The position numbers were made by a program, and so were the translations under genes. Shown piece after piece: positions 45,025-56,299 of a stretch of 64,000 nt of DNA. Positions within the stretch are counted from its first letter, which is position 1. Each line of letters starts with the position of its first letter. The notes under the pieces are model-generated. The model was not told where the DNA came from. It searched no databases and saw nothing but the letters and a program-made list of their open reading frames with translations. The DNA is from Epiperipatus broadwayi (taxonomy: Eukaryota > Onychophora > Udeonychophora > Euonychophora > Peripatidae). The stretch lies in NCBI GenBank assembly GCA_028023455.1, contig JAQFVV010000184.1:1116001-1180000 (forward strand), in the 5' to 3' direction.

Positions 45025-46430
45025 AACATACAGTGCTTGAAAAACAATTAAACAAAAAAATACATTTAAAACTATTATCTTTACTTGATATTTTATATTA
45101 CTATGACTAAAAATCTCTGAATAAATTTTTAAGTTACTCTGTGGGTTTTTTCAAAAAAATAGATAAAATATAAAAATAATTACTTCATGACAATTCCTTT
45201 CCTAATTATATTTTGAAGATAAACATTTAGTGTTAATATTAAAACATTTTAGTTTATACTTCATACAGCAAAGAACATAAATCATGAATAAATTGACATG
45301 AGTTGTATTGTGAGAAATATTTCTAAAGCAAATTAGAGTTATACAATCTTGTGCAAAAATAAAACTGTCACCATTTTTTTTTAAAATTGTGATGAAATTT
45401 AAATTTATATACTTAAGGATAAATTAAAATTCATCATAAAAAAGTATCAAAGTTATTGTTTTATCACATTATTTTACATTAAATGGTTGACACAAAATAC
45501 TTTGTCAATTTTTTTTAAATTAATTTTTAACACAAAAAATTACATTTTTTTTATTTTTAAAAAATACTAATATAGAAAATTGGAATTATCATAGAATTTA
45601 AAATTCTATAAAAATAGTGTTATGAATATTAAACTTTAACCACTTTTTTTAAAATTTTGGCTAATGTAATAATTTAAAAGGTTGTCATTAAAAGTTCCCA
45701 CCATGTTTTATTTTTCATTTGTTATTAAAAATAAACTTTTAACATAGGATTGTGATTTCTTCATTTCTGAATTATACAGTAAGTCCAAAGAAATTTTATA
45801 GAACTTAAAGACAAATTTAATTTCTTTACAAAAAATATTGACACAAAAAAACTGTCTAAGTAGTGTGCCCCCCCCCCCCATTTAAGAAGTTAATAACCTG
45901 ACATTAAATGTTTCCATCATATTTTATATTTTATTTGTAATTGAAAATAAACTGTTAACACACAATTGTGATTTCTTTATCTTTTAGTGTATATAGTGAA
46001 TTTGCAATTTATTAATTTAATTTCTTTATAAATAATATTACCACACGGTTTTTTCTCCCCCTTTTTTTTATGATTATTAAAGAAATAATAGTTTGATATT
46101 ACAAACTGATGTAATTTTTTATTTCATTTTTTATGGAAATAAATTTTTAACATTGGAATTGAAATAGTTTTTTTTTTTTTTTGTTTTATATAGCATGTAT
46201 TATATGTATTTACATAACATCCAGTTTTAACTGATTTTTTAACAATTCATCATTTTCATTAATGTGCCATAAAAATTATAGTGTGCTTAAGTCTTTGCAA
46301 TGCCATGTTGACTGATCAAAAAATATTCTTAAAAAAAAAGAAGGATATTCAAATTCAAAAATCTTGGGAATAATAAAAGAATATCAGCATATAGTATGTA
46401 AGTATATGTTTGCACATTGAATGGGTGAAA
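45025..46430. other. AT-rich DNA, nothing recognised
   Basis: A C10 run at about 45869-45879 and a T14 run at about 46170. Segments at 45620-45760, 45850-45985 and 46030-46165 look like three degenerate copies of one AT-rich unit (AATAAACTTTTAACATAGGATTGTGATTTCTT-like in each). Confidence 0.45.
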
Positions 46431-46439
46431 CTATTACAA

Positions 46440-47080
46440 TGATTTGATAATATATTGAACTATTTCCATCATCTATCATTAAATGTTGAATGTACAGAAA
46501 AATTTTAAGCTTTATTTAAATTTTTCAAATACAAACAACTTGTTAATAATAACATATAAATAGAGAATCCTGCTTATTAATTACAGAATGTTTTGAGTAT
46601 TATTATTCTCCATTGTCTTTCAGGTGTTTCTGGCCTGACCAGTGATAATATTAGCATAGGAATCAGACCAAACTTATACCTTTAGATTCTTGAATATTGA
46701 ATTTTAAGGCAATACTCTAACCAACTATGCTATTCTATCAAAAGCAACAGATGTAATTATATAAAATTTCTACTATCTGTTGCCTTTGACAGAATATCTC
46801 TGTTAATTAGTGTTGTCTTAAAATTCAATATTCAAGAATTTAAAGGTGTAAGTTTAACTCCTAAGCTAATATTTTCACTGGACAGGCCAGCAATATCTAA
46901 AGGAGAGTGGATAATAATAATACTCAAAACATTGTGTAATTATTAACCTGTGTTGTCTATTTGTGTGTTATAACTAACAAATTGTTTGTATTTGAAAAAT
47001 TTAAATAAAGTTAAAAATTTTCTGTACATTCAACATTTAATAACAGATGACAAAAATAGTCCAGCATATTATCACATCTA
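46440..47080. repeat. 640-bp palindrome with tRNA-like arms (inverted SINE pair?)
   Basis: Left arm, about 46440-46767, and right arm, about 46777-47080, pair along their length: AATGTTTTGAGTATT / AATACTCAAAACATT, TTCTTGAATATTGAATTTTAAG and complement, CAAATACAAACAA / TTGTTTGTATTTG. Read on the minus strand, the left arm contains TAGCATAGTTGGTTAGAG (46732-46715), a full A box/D-arm. It then has GGTCTGATTCC (46669-46659), close to a B box. The right arm has the same layout on + but is degenerate (TGTTAATTAGTG, TTTAACTCC). So each arm looks like a tRNA-derived SINE, head to head. No coding sequence. Confidence 0.8.
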
Positions 47081-47089
47081 ATCACCACA

Positions 47090-47537
47090 AATCTTCAGAA
47101 AAATACAAATTCAATGATTATTTTACATCTAGTTGTTTACATAAATTACAATTGTAGAAATATTAATAATAAAATTATTTTATTTATTTATTTACTCATA
47201 GTAGAAACTCTTTCTGCAGATAATCCAAGGTAGAAGATAATAAAATTTATATTAAGGTACAATATTATAGATATTCTTAAACCAGATATATATAGTTTGT
47301 GTATGCATTATAAGATTGACAAGTTATTATCCTCAGTGATTTGATTTAAATATATGCATATATAAACATATATATCTTTATACTGCATTCACAAACATAT
47401 TTTAATATATGTAATTAATATGAAAAGAGAAAAAAATAATACATTAAATAAATAATCATGTTTCATTTATTACTATATTTCATGATTTAAATGTATGAAT
47501 AAATTATTTGTTATAAAAAAGTCTTACACACTTCCTT

Positions 47538-47590
<53 letters not shown>

Positions 47591-48597
47591 GGTGATATAT
47601 ACAAAAGGGCACAATATATATATATCATATTGTGCTATATTTTAAATGAACATATTTGAATAAAGCATTTCATCATCGTGATAATTATTGACACATATAT
47701 ACCAGCAAGCTATAAGACATTACTTCAATATTATATTAATCATATAAAAGATAATTAAATCATAGTTTAGGATTAATAAAAATAGGTATAGTACAGACAA
47801 TAGATATCTAGGTCAAAGCATCACAATTTCTAATGGTGATTAAAAATAACAAATTTTGCATTTCTTACATATATTTATAATCCAAATCATCTAACCACTA
47901 ATTCACAATGCTCACGAATACATCAAACTACTCTTCATCCAACCACACAATTTTATTTTCACCATCCTCATTGTTTATATATATAACTTATTCAAAAAAA
48001 CGATTTGTACATAAGAATATAATAGACAAGTCTTCAAAATTATTTTCTTCAAGTTTCTTTTAATAATAATAACAAATAGTATCAATAAAAATCTGCTCCT
48101 AATTTAAATTCAGAAGTTAAACTTTCCTATTCATAATCTTTCTACAACTTTAGAAATGGCAGTTAGCCATTGAATTTCTATCTAACAAACATTTTGATCA
48201 TTCTGATAACATTTTGGCAATTATTCTTCCCAATTTGTCTACAATATCTTAAAGGTTATAATTTTTCACAGAGTCTATATTTAGAGCAATTGATATTTGC
48301 TTTAACTTATTGTAATTCAGATCTTCATCAAACCTAATACAACCAGAAAGATGAATAGATTGTATAATAAAGTTATTCCAAATACAAATCATAATGGCAA
48401 TCCTTTTCCTTTTCAAATTCGTATTTTATTCATAATCATTAAATGCATTTGAGTTAATTTGTCTATTTATTTAATTGCTTATATATTACTTCAATATTTT
48501 ATTTATTAACTTTCTTCAATGTTTTTTACTTTTTACTTTTTAAATATGGTTGTCTATGTAATATGTCAGGATTTTATATCAGGTTCATTTGTTGTTT

Positions 48598-48628
<31 letters not shown>

Positions 48629-48950
48629 TTTGTGTAAGAGTTAATTTCTCTACCTAGTGGCAATTAGCATACCTAGATAATAGGAAACAATATGTTATAT
48701 TCAAGCAATAGTTTGTTTTTCTTTACTATTCTTTTAACATATTTTAACATCGTAATATTTAAACTATAAAATAAATTTTAATCACCCCCCTTATATCATC
48801 AGTAAGTTATGCATCTGATATAAAAAAGGGTTTCATAATATAGTAGCTTGTGCATTTATTTATCATGACTCTGGCCTAAAGTTTAAATCTAGGTAAACTT
48901 AAAAAATTTTAGAAGTGAAAATTTTATTTTTATATAGTCATCTCATAATT
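47090..48950. other. AT-rich DNA, microsatellites, possible faint LINE relic
   Basis: (TG)n(TA)n at about 47538-47586 and (TG)n at about 48605-48628. Minus-strand reading of 48400-48060 gives fragments such as LGRIIAKMLSE and CLLDRN that could be a decayed RT palm region, but no catalytic motif is visible and I do not call it. Confidence 0.4.
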
Positions 48951-48956
48951 AATTAG

Positions 48957-49240
48957 TCATCCATCATCATCATTTTCAATCATTATCAATCACCAACAGA
49001 ATAAAGATCATGTTTCATCCTGTTTTTTCTATCCATTGCTTCTCTTGTTCACATCACACCAACAAACTTCCTTCTTCGATCCATCCATTTCACATGTGAC
49101 ATTTTTCTAGATTTACAATTTTTTGTCATTTAATGTAAAACTTCAATTTACCATCTATTATTATCTCTTCTACAAATATGTTCATCCAATTCCATTTTAG
49201 TCTTTTAATTCTTTCAAGATATCAGTGATCCCTGTTTGCT
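48957..49240 (-). pseudogene. RTE-like LINE relic (family A), 3' end, minus strand
   Basis: Minus-strand broken frames give ERIKRLKWNW, then HICRRDNNRW, IEVLH, NCKSRKMSHVKWMDRRRKFVGVM and MDRKN. These align with IEKIKRLK*SWAGHIARRNDNRWTIEILNW and HVRWMNEIRKCAGVM of the copy at 62225. The element ends in a (GAT)n tail (ATCATCATCAT on +, about 48963-48976), the same type of 3' end as at 62726. Only the last 90 or so codons remain. Confidence 0.7.
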
Positions 49241-49398
49241 TTTTCATCTTTCATTTGTAATCCTTTCTTGTTACTCATCAAAACATTGCTCTTTACTTTA
49301 CTATATCATTAAAGGTCTTTGTTTAGCTTTTCTATTAAGTCTCACTTTTTTTTCTCATGTGTCATATCATCAGCCAGGAAATAAACCCACTAATCCAG

Positions 49399-49423
49399 GA
49401 CAACTGCTTGTAAAGCAGCTGTC
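49399..49423. repeat. Small hairpin
   Basis: GACAACTGCTT and AAGCAGCTGTC pair at 10 of 11 positions across a 3-nt loop, in an unusually GC-balanced patch at 49365-49460. Unknown role; possibly part of an unidentified repeat. Confidence 0.6.
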
Positions 49424-49444
49424 ACTAGCCTCTCTACCACCAAT

Positions 49445-49818
49445 GCTTGACCACGTCTTTCCTAGGTACATGGATATTATTTCTTGAAGTCAAGAAGAAT
49501 TATTTTTTGAGAATAGAATGAAATGGTGCATGTGTAAATGCTGATTTCCTTTTATAATTCTGTATGTATATATATATATATATATATTGAAGCAGTCGGA
49601 TCTGAGTTCGATCCTAGCTTCATGTTATTTACCCTAATACTAACCTTAAATTTCCGATGCAATGGGGCTTTATACGTTCAATCCACGCTAATTTCCATAA
49701 TGAATAACTTATTTCAAATGCGTAGTAAAATTAATTAGTTTAGTTTAAATTTGATCAATTCTCTAAATAAATTCATGATAAAATATTCATGAATTTATAT
49801 ATATATATTAAATTGCGT
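49445..49818 (+). repeat. Direct repeat block, copy 1
   Basis: Nearly identical to 50088-50455, from CACGTCTTTCCTAGGTACATGG to ATTCATGAATTTATATATAT. It includes a TA microsatellite and a B-box-like GAGTTCGATCC (49604-49614) within AGCAGTCGGATCTGAGTTCGATCC, suggestive of a tRNA-derived segment. Only a handful of differences are seen, so the duplication is recent. Confidence 0.9.
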
Positions 49819-50091
49819 GGAAAGCACGACTGCAAAAACATATCACTTGATGTTCACCAGAATCACCCTTTTGAAACAAAACAGCTCCCAGCCCTTGCTT
49901 GCTGCTGTCAGTTTGTACGTAAAAGGTCCGGCTAAAATCAGGGTGGTGCAGCATAACCACCTGTAGAAAGTTTTCTTTTATGTTTAGTAGTTCCTGGTCA
50001 TGGAGTGGGGTCCATTCCCACTTTCAGTTTTTTTTTATGAGGTCTATAAGATTCCTAGTTTCCTGGGCAAAATTTGGATAGAACTTGCTTA
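49819..50091 (-). pseudogene. Gypsy RT C-terminus / RNase H N-terminus fragment
   Basis: Minus-strand reading gives YPNFAQETRNLIDL, then KWEWTPLHDQELLNIKENF and LHHPDFSRTFYVQTDSSKQG, then GAVLFQKGD and VICFCSRAF. This is the join of Ty3/Gypsy reverse transcriptase to RNase H: F-x-W-T..H..AF..LK, then L..PDFS..F.V.TDAS..GLGAVL.Q, then I.F.SRA. The Asp of QTDSS is the first RNase H acidic residue. Only about 90 codons remain, bounded sharply by the two direct repeat blocks. It is the domain missing from the Gypsy element at 26.9-30.7 kb, though it need not be from the same family. Confidence 0.85.
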
Positions 50092-50455
50092 ATCACGTCT
50101 TTCCCAGGTACATGGATATTATTTCTTGAAGTCAAGAAGAATTATTTTTTGAGAATAGAATGAAATGGTGCATGTGTAAATGCTGATTTCCTTTTATAAT
50201 TCTGTATGTATATATATATATATATTTTGAAGCAGTCGGATCTGAGTTCGATCCTAGCTTCATGTTATTTACCCTAATACTAACCTTAAATTTCCAATGC
50301 AATGGGGCTTTATACGTTCAATCCACGCTAATTTCCATAATGAATAACTTATTTCAAATGCGTAGTAAAATTAATTAGTTTAGTTTAAATTTGATCAATT
50401 CTCTAAATAAATTCATGATAAAATATTCATGAATTTATATATATTAAATTGTGTG
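50088..50455 (+). repeat. Direct repeat block, copy 2
   Basis: Partner of 49445-49818; the B-box-like string is at 50244-50254. The TA microsatellite is a few units shorter. After the block the sequence diverges into TGTGTATATATA. Confidence 0.9.
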
Positions 50456-50822
50456 GATTGTGTATATATATATTTGTAAGTATTAAATATATATAATTGT
50501 TCGAAAGTTTCATTGCGTCGGGAATACTTGTTTTTTTCACCTTTAAATAATTTGTAAAGTTTCGGTGATTAAAAGCTACATTCCTTCGATAAGCTTTAAA
50601 ATTCTTAAAAACAATAGTAAAGCTTTATGAATTGGAAAAAGATAAGGATTCATTTTTCTAATTAAATCATTTTCAGATTTTAAGAATTCATTTTCAATTA
50701 GAGAAGGAATTCAAGCTAATTAGTTTGAAAGCCTTATCGAGGGAATGTATTTGAAAACAACTAATTATAAAAAAAAGACATTGATAATAAAATGAGCGCT
50801 AGCCGGAGGCATCAGTGAACAG

Positions 50823-50831
50823 TATATATAG
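50823..50831 (+). promoter_or_regulatory. TATA-box promoter candidate
   Basis: TATATATAG is followed by CCCTGAAAA, the same string that follows the TATA box at 25769-25761 (-). A GCCCT/AGGGC stem encloses the next 15 bp. GAGTAGTGCAGTGAACTCTGTGCG about 45 bp downstream resembles start-site sequence in composition. Possible donor AAG|GGTAAT near 51116. No coding frame starts here. Either an LTR promoter or a host non-coding promoter. Confidence 0.35.
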
Positions 50832-51361
50832 CCCTGAAAAGTCAGAAAAAAGGGCTAGCTAGCTTTTGTTGTCGAGTAGTGCAGTGAACTCTGTGCGTAT
50901 AAATTGTATTTCATCATGATAGAGGGCTAAAACATCAGGAATCTGGCTACGGTTCCTAAAGTCCCAAGAAATCTTCAATGGGGCTGCTGAATCTTTTCCG
51001 GACCGATCATGCTGCTAAAATTATGAAAAGCTATTAAAATGCTGTTCCAGTAATCAATCAGTGGTGCCTGCATTTTGACAACCTGGAGGTGTAAATTAAG
51101 GACTCAGCACGGAAGGGTAATATATTTCTAAATGAACGTTAAACTTTCTGGCCAGTTTGAACTTTATTTTACTCTCCTCCTATTTAAGAGCTCTTTATTC
51201 TTCAATGTAAAAATATTTATAAAATGCTACTGTAAATCTATAGCATAATTCTTTCAATCTCTAGTCTTTAAACCTTTTCTTTTCTTACCTGGCGGTTCAT
51301 TTAATATATATATTTGTATGCTTTATTAATGTCATTTATTTAAAATTATATGCCAATAATC

Positions 51362-51485
51362 TTTCAACTCGATGAGCTCCTTTGTTCCATTTGCCTTACG
51401 CAAATAATATAATAAATTTTAAATAGTTATTCTCGCCCATTAGAACTAAATTTATAAGTTCTATTAATCATCGAGTCGAAAGAAA
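51362..51485. repeat. Stem with 15-bp arms
   Basis: CTTTCAACTCGATGA (about 51362-51376) pairs with TCATCGAGTCGAAAG (about 51468-51482) at 14 of 15 positions, enclosing about 90 bp. Confidence 0.6.
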
Positions 51486-51489
51486 ATAT

Positions 51490-53010
51490 TACATGTTGAC
51501 TATTTTTATAATTGGCTAATAATAGATTATTAGCTCCGTTTTTCACCTATGTCCCCAGCTCTTAAGTTACAAGTGTTTTATATACTCACAAAAGGTTAAA
51601 ATATTGATTTCTTGTTCCACTAATATATATTTATTTAAATATAATCTTTAAATGTTTTTATTGCAAAATGGGTCGATAAAGGGTTAACTATATTTTAATT
51701 CCACTTTGTTATTTTCTTTAGATTCAGGAAGAGCACGTTGTGAGGGCATAATTAATATAGTTTCCAAATACTTTCAAATAAGTTTTCTTAAAAGCCCGTT
51801 TGACTTTAATTAATTGGTCAAGTCATCACGTAGAGCATTCTACTGGGTTTTCTTTTTCAACGATGACCATCAAGTCATCATCATCGAACATTGCTGACGC
51901 AGGGCAATCTTCCGCTCCATTAGGCTGGTCGGTGATCATATTCTCTTATTTAAATTTCTCAAGGAAGAAAGTACTTCCTTTCGTATTCATTAGTCAGAGG
52001 GCATAAGACTTGTTAGATGCAAGCCGCCATAGGACTTCAATCATCGACTAGTGATCATATTTCAATTTTTACTCTCTGCCTCGTAAGCCGCCAGTACCGT
52101 TGCATCTTTGTTCCGGTAAAACCCGCTCCATGCTCATAATTCGTGATGAAGTGATTTAAATTAAAGTCGAACAAATTCTCAAATATATTATTAACTCAAT
52201 AAGTTTCAAATCAATTTTAAAGTTATGCCCTAAAATACGTTTTTGCTCTTCATGAATAGATTTCCGAATGTGAAAATAAATCTCACATTCCACTGTAATA
52301 AAATTAGAACAATCATTTCCGTTCTTAATGAATACCTTTATCTGCCTTTATATTTCTCGTTGGGGGCATAGACAAAGAATTCTATGTTGTGTAATAATTG
52401 TTGGCATATGATAAGGACCGCCACTCTTATTATATTTGTAAATTCTCTTAAAGACTAGAGGTAATTAATGCATTCTATGTTTTATGGAAATGAAACAAAT
52501 TATTCTTATTAAATATTTTCTAACATACTTGGTTTCTCAATTCTTCATTCTTTTTATAATTATTTAAATGTTAATACCCGCTGTCTGTGTTGGCAACCCG
52601 AACATACATATGATTCAATTTATAAAATTATTCAAAGTATATAAATTCTTAGATATTAGTGTTACTCAGGAGTCTCTAGTCCTCACCAACTGTTGAGCTA
52701 GTTCTTGGCACATAGCACTGTGCCGTCGATTTCTGCTATCTGAGCTGTCTGAGTTGGGTTTGAATTCAGTTTTGGTTCAGCTGAGTTTGAATCCGATTTG
52801 ACTTGCGGTGGTGGTGGGTTTCGACCGGTACAATATATATATAAGCATGCATGTACTAATCTTAATAGAACTAAAAAAATTAAGTAACTATATTTTATGC
52901 TGATTTCTAGAGCAAATATTGCATAAGAAGTAAACCAAATTACCCCAATACATGTTTCCCAAAACAACAACTGAGCTAAATTCATACAGAAAATATATTA
53001 GTATTAATGT
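51490..53010. other. Mixed-composition stretch without recognised genes
   Basis: 51800-52150 is less AT-rich and holds a 68-aa plus frame (51800-52006) without a known motif. The 95-aa minus frame at 52698-52985 has a hydrophobic N-terminal half and a Pro/Asn/Gln-rich end (GRNPPPPQVKSDSNSAEPK) but no recognised domain. Possibly remnants of an LTR element; not assignable. Confidence 0.4.
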
Positions 53011-53019
53011 TATGTAATT

Positions 53020-53590
53020 GAATGAAAATAAATTAATTTCTGAGAGCTGTCAAATTAATATATATATTAACTTTTATTGTCAGTAAACTAAAGTAAAAGA
53101 CTGTCCCCACTTATTCTTGTTGTGAATTTTATTAAGTGACATTTGCTGAAACATGGATGAATTTCAACTTTAAATCATATATGTAAATGCAACATTAAAT
53201 TGTAATTAGATGTACAAAAGTATAAAGACAGAATCTCATTTTATAATCTTCATAAATAAAAAATAAAAGTTAAATCCTTGTAAATATTTTAATAAACACA
53301 ACATCAAATAAAGACATAAATGAATAGAAGCAGACTAACTTCTGAGAGCTGTCAAATATATTTATATATATATGACAGTATTTGTAATTATTAAACTGAA
53401 AATTAAAATGGTCAACTATTTTTTGTTATCTCATATTTTATTAAGATTTGGTTTTCAGATCAAAGCTGGAACAATGACGAATTTCAACTTTAAGCCACAT
53501 ATTAAATACAGCATTATTAATTTTAATTTATATTTAAATATTGAAAAATAAAAGTTAGAATTTCATTTGATTTATATATATAATAATAAT
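53020..53590 (+). repeat. Diverged tandem duplication (about 290-bp unit)
   Basis: About 53020-53300 and 53318-53590 share CTTCTGAGAGCTGTCAAAT/ATTTCTGAGAGCTGTCAAAT, GATGAATTTCAACTTTAA / GACGAATTTCAACTTTAA, TAAATGCAACATTAA / TAAATACAGCATTA and AAAAATAAAAGTTA. Non-coding and old. Confidence 0.8.
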
Positions 53591-53714
53591 AAACAGCCAT
53601 TCATAAATGAGTATGCTATTTCAATTACAAAAAAAAAAGAAGAAAACTATTTTAGTAATAATTTTGCAATGACTATACTAATTAATGTGTGAAACACAGA
53701 TATACAGCCACACA

Positions 53715-54540
53715 CAGAATAAGTGAGTTCATTTTTTTCTATTTACCTGATCTTTTACAATTCTGTGTTTTAGCTTCTTCAGCAGAAAACTTTTCATTCT
53801 GAAATACTTCAATACCATGTCTAATTGTAACTCTCCAATGTATTCTATTCTCTGCCATATTTTCTCAATGGAAACAATTGGATTGCACTTCTATAGAATG
53901 TCTTTGAGATAATCCTTATATCATAAATGAGTTCTACATCTCCTGTGAAAATCATAATCAAGTTCACCATAAAATACCTTTTTAGGAATTCTTCATTCAT
54001 TTTACATGTTCAATCCGACAGAAATGTAATTTTACAATTATGGATTCAATAGTATCTCATCCAGCAAGCTGAACAACATATTGATTGCTTTTATGATCTT
54101 CACATTATATTTTTAAAATTTTATGGAGAAATCATTAAATGAAACTTTTCTAACACCTTTATATTGTGCTGTTATGATGTTAAGTTTCACTTTCATATGA
54201 TAAATTAGGTAAAATAACAGCTATACATGCAGTTAACTTAGTTGTAGCAGTTTATTTCTCTGTGATTTCTCTATGATGAAATACTCTATCTTTTAACTTG
54301 TTAAAAGCAGCAACAACACATTGGTATCTGTATTGTATTTCAACATTTAAGACTATTTTTCTATTTATAAAACTACCAAGATTTTTAAATTGATTTCATA
54401 TTCTCAAATTAATAACCACTCAAGTTACAAGTTGCTGAGGATTTTCCTTCAATTCTTTTTAAAAAAAATAATATTAATTCTTTGATCATTTTTCATAAAA
54501 CTTTTCTTTTTTAACAGATTACTCTTGATTAAGTATAAAT
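53715..54540 (-). pseudogene. Non-LTR retrotransposon relic (family B), minus strand
   Basis: In shifting minus-strand frames the order is FKNLGSFINRKIVLNVEI (about 54400-54350), then VVAAFNKLKDR, then TKLTACIAVILPNLSYESET (about 54250-54190), QYVVQLAG and TIESIIVKLHFCRIEHV. MNEEFLKRYF, YKDYLKDIL (about 53920-53895) and AENRIHWRVTIRHGIEVF (about 53865-53815) complete it. These are the YLG-x-x-I, VILP-L-Y-SET, GHV, RYKDYLK and DR-x-x-WR landmarks of a non-LTR retrotransposon C-terminus. Sequence matches the copies at 31437 and 20020. The RT core is missing; frameshifts and stops make it inactive. Confidence 0.78.
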
Positions 54541-54549
54541 GTCTTTAAA

Positions 54550-56245
54550 CATACTCCAGTAAGACCATCTCCCCTAACCTAAAAAGATTTTTGTTATTCT
54601 TTATTAATAAAATATTCTGGAAACACTTTACTTTTTGTTGAATAAAGTTATTTACTTAAAAAAGTTTGTAATTTAAAAATTACAACTGTCACCTTCACTA
54701 AATAAATTATTTAAAATAACCCATCAGATGTACTTTATATATATGATGCAGTATCTTTATCTGTGCCTCTCCCCACATTGATAAAGCAGTATAGATATAA
54801 ACTAATTTGCAGCAAACTGATGGACTCTCTAGGTAACTGGACCCTTCTAAGCAGTAGATGGGTTTATTGTCATCTTCAGGAACAGTATAATCCATATAAC
54901 ATTTGGCATTCAATCAGCTCCATTTAGTCAAGAATTTTATAGACTTCTGGTATACATGCTAGTACACAATATATATGGCTAATGAACCAGAGAAATGTTG
55001 ATCCTTCTTCCATGTAATTCCAAACTCTACAATAGTGAACTAGTACTAGAATCTGGACTTGTAGGGCCTCTTACCTTCAGTTATAACTTCATGGTAGTAG
55101 TAATCTTGTCATAATCTGTAAAACTTTTAAAACTCTAAGAACTCCTCCCTAATTTTTTTTAATCTTTTTATAATCAGGCTGGAATTTAAAAACACACTAA
55201 TTAAAAATAAGTTTTTTGTTATACTGGTTGTAAAAAGTTAATGGCTCTTTTCAATTCTTTCAAAAACTTTGTAGACTCTTTATCAAAATATGTTACACAA
55301 GCACTAATTAAAAAATTTGCTAGTCAAAATAGATATTGAAATTCCACAATTATTAGTATATCTATTGTAACATAAAAACATGCTTGTTTTAAATTCAAAA
55401 TCAGAATTAATAAAATATCAATTAGATCTTTTTAAATGTTTAATTTATAATATTTTTTTTAAAATTCAAAATTATTTAATTCTTAACTGTTATTCCAGTG
55501 TAATGTAGAAAATATCTGCAAAAAATTTTTTTGTGTGTTTATTTCTACTTTTGCTTTTAACTTTATATATATATATATATATATATATAAAGTTAAAATG
55601 CATTTAACTTTATATATATATACATATGAACACACACTGTGTAGTTGTATGCCATGAGACATATAATCATCTCGATATATTGTAATGGACACACATGCCA
55701 TTACATTCTAATAAATAAAATTAAAAATAAAAGTTTGCAGATAAAAACTTCTTTTTTTAAGAATTAAAAATTGAAAATTAAGTCACCTAAACTTTATATA
55801 TATAAAATCGCACAGATGAAAAATTATTAAAAAAAACTTTATTAAAGAAAAAAAAGTATTTTAAAACTAAATTTTCAGAAAAATAAACTTAAAAGATTTA
55901 AAGATAAAAATATATTGTTAAAAAGAATGTACAAATTTAATTAATGCTATTGTGTAAAATGGAAATGATTATTTTCAATTAGTTAAAGTAAACTAGCTCT
56001 TGGGCATCTCAAAATGTATAATTAAAGGTCAGATAAGAGAGAAAAAACAATAGGAGCAGAATAGCCAATAAAAGAAATCCCTCAGGAAACAGACCTCAAT
56101 GAAAGGATCATCATCATCATGATGTAATGTCCACTCAATCTGAAAGTTGAATATAAAAGGAAAAGTTTGGAAATAAAAAAGAAGAAAGAGATGTGGAAGA
56201 AGAGTTCCAGCTTGATTTTTTTTGAGAAGGGTGAAAAGATGCACT
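54550..56245. other. AT-rich DNA, microsatellites only
   Basis: (TA)n at about 55564-55588, flanked by ACTTTATATATA-type inverted ends (to 55620). The 68-, 72- and 71-aa minus frames here carry no motif. A GATCATCATCATCATGATG tract lies at about 56105-56122. Confidence 0.5.
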
Positions 56246-56246
56246 T

Positions 56247-56248
<2 letters not shown>

Positions 56249-56294
<46 letters not shown>
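56249..56294 (+). repeat. (CT)n microsatellite
   Basis: About 22 uninterrupted CT units. Confidence 0.97.

Positions 56295-56299
<5 letters not shown>

Noticed and set aside
46659-46732. A functional tRNA gene
   Set aside because: A and B boxes are good, but the anticodon arm region is too long and the acceptor stem does not close; a tRNA-derived SINE fits better.
48060-48400. Reverse transcriptase relic on the minus strand
   Set aside because: Fragments look RT-like, but no YxDD or other catalytic block can be placed; left uncalled.
52698-52985. Small membrane protein
   Set aside because: The hydrophobic half could span a membrane, but A/T-rich random sequence gives such runs readily and there is no promoter, splice context or family match.
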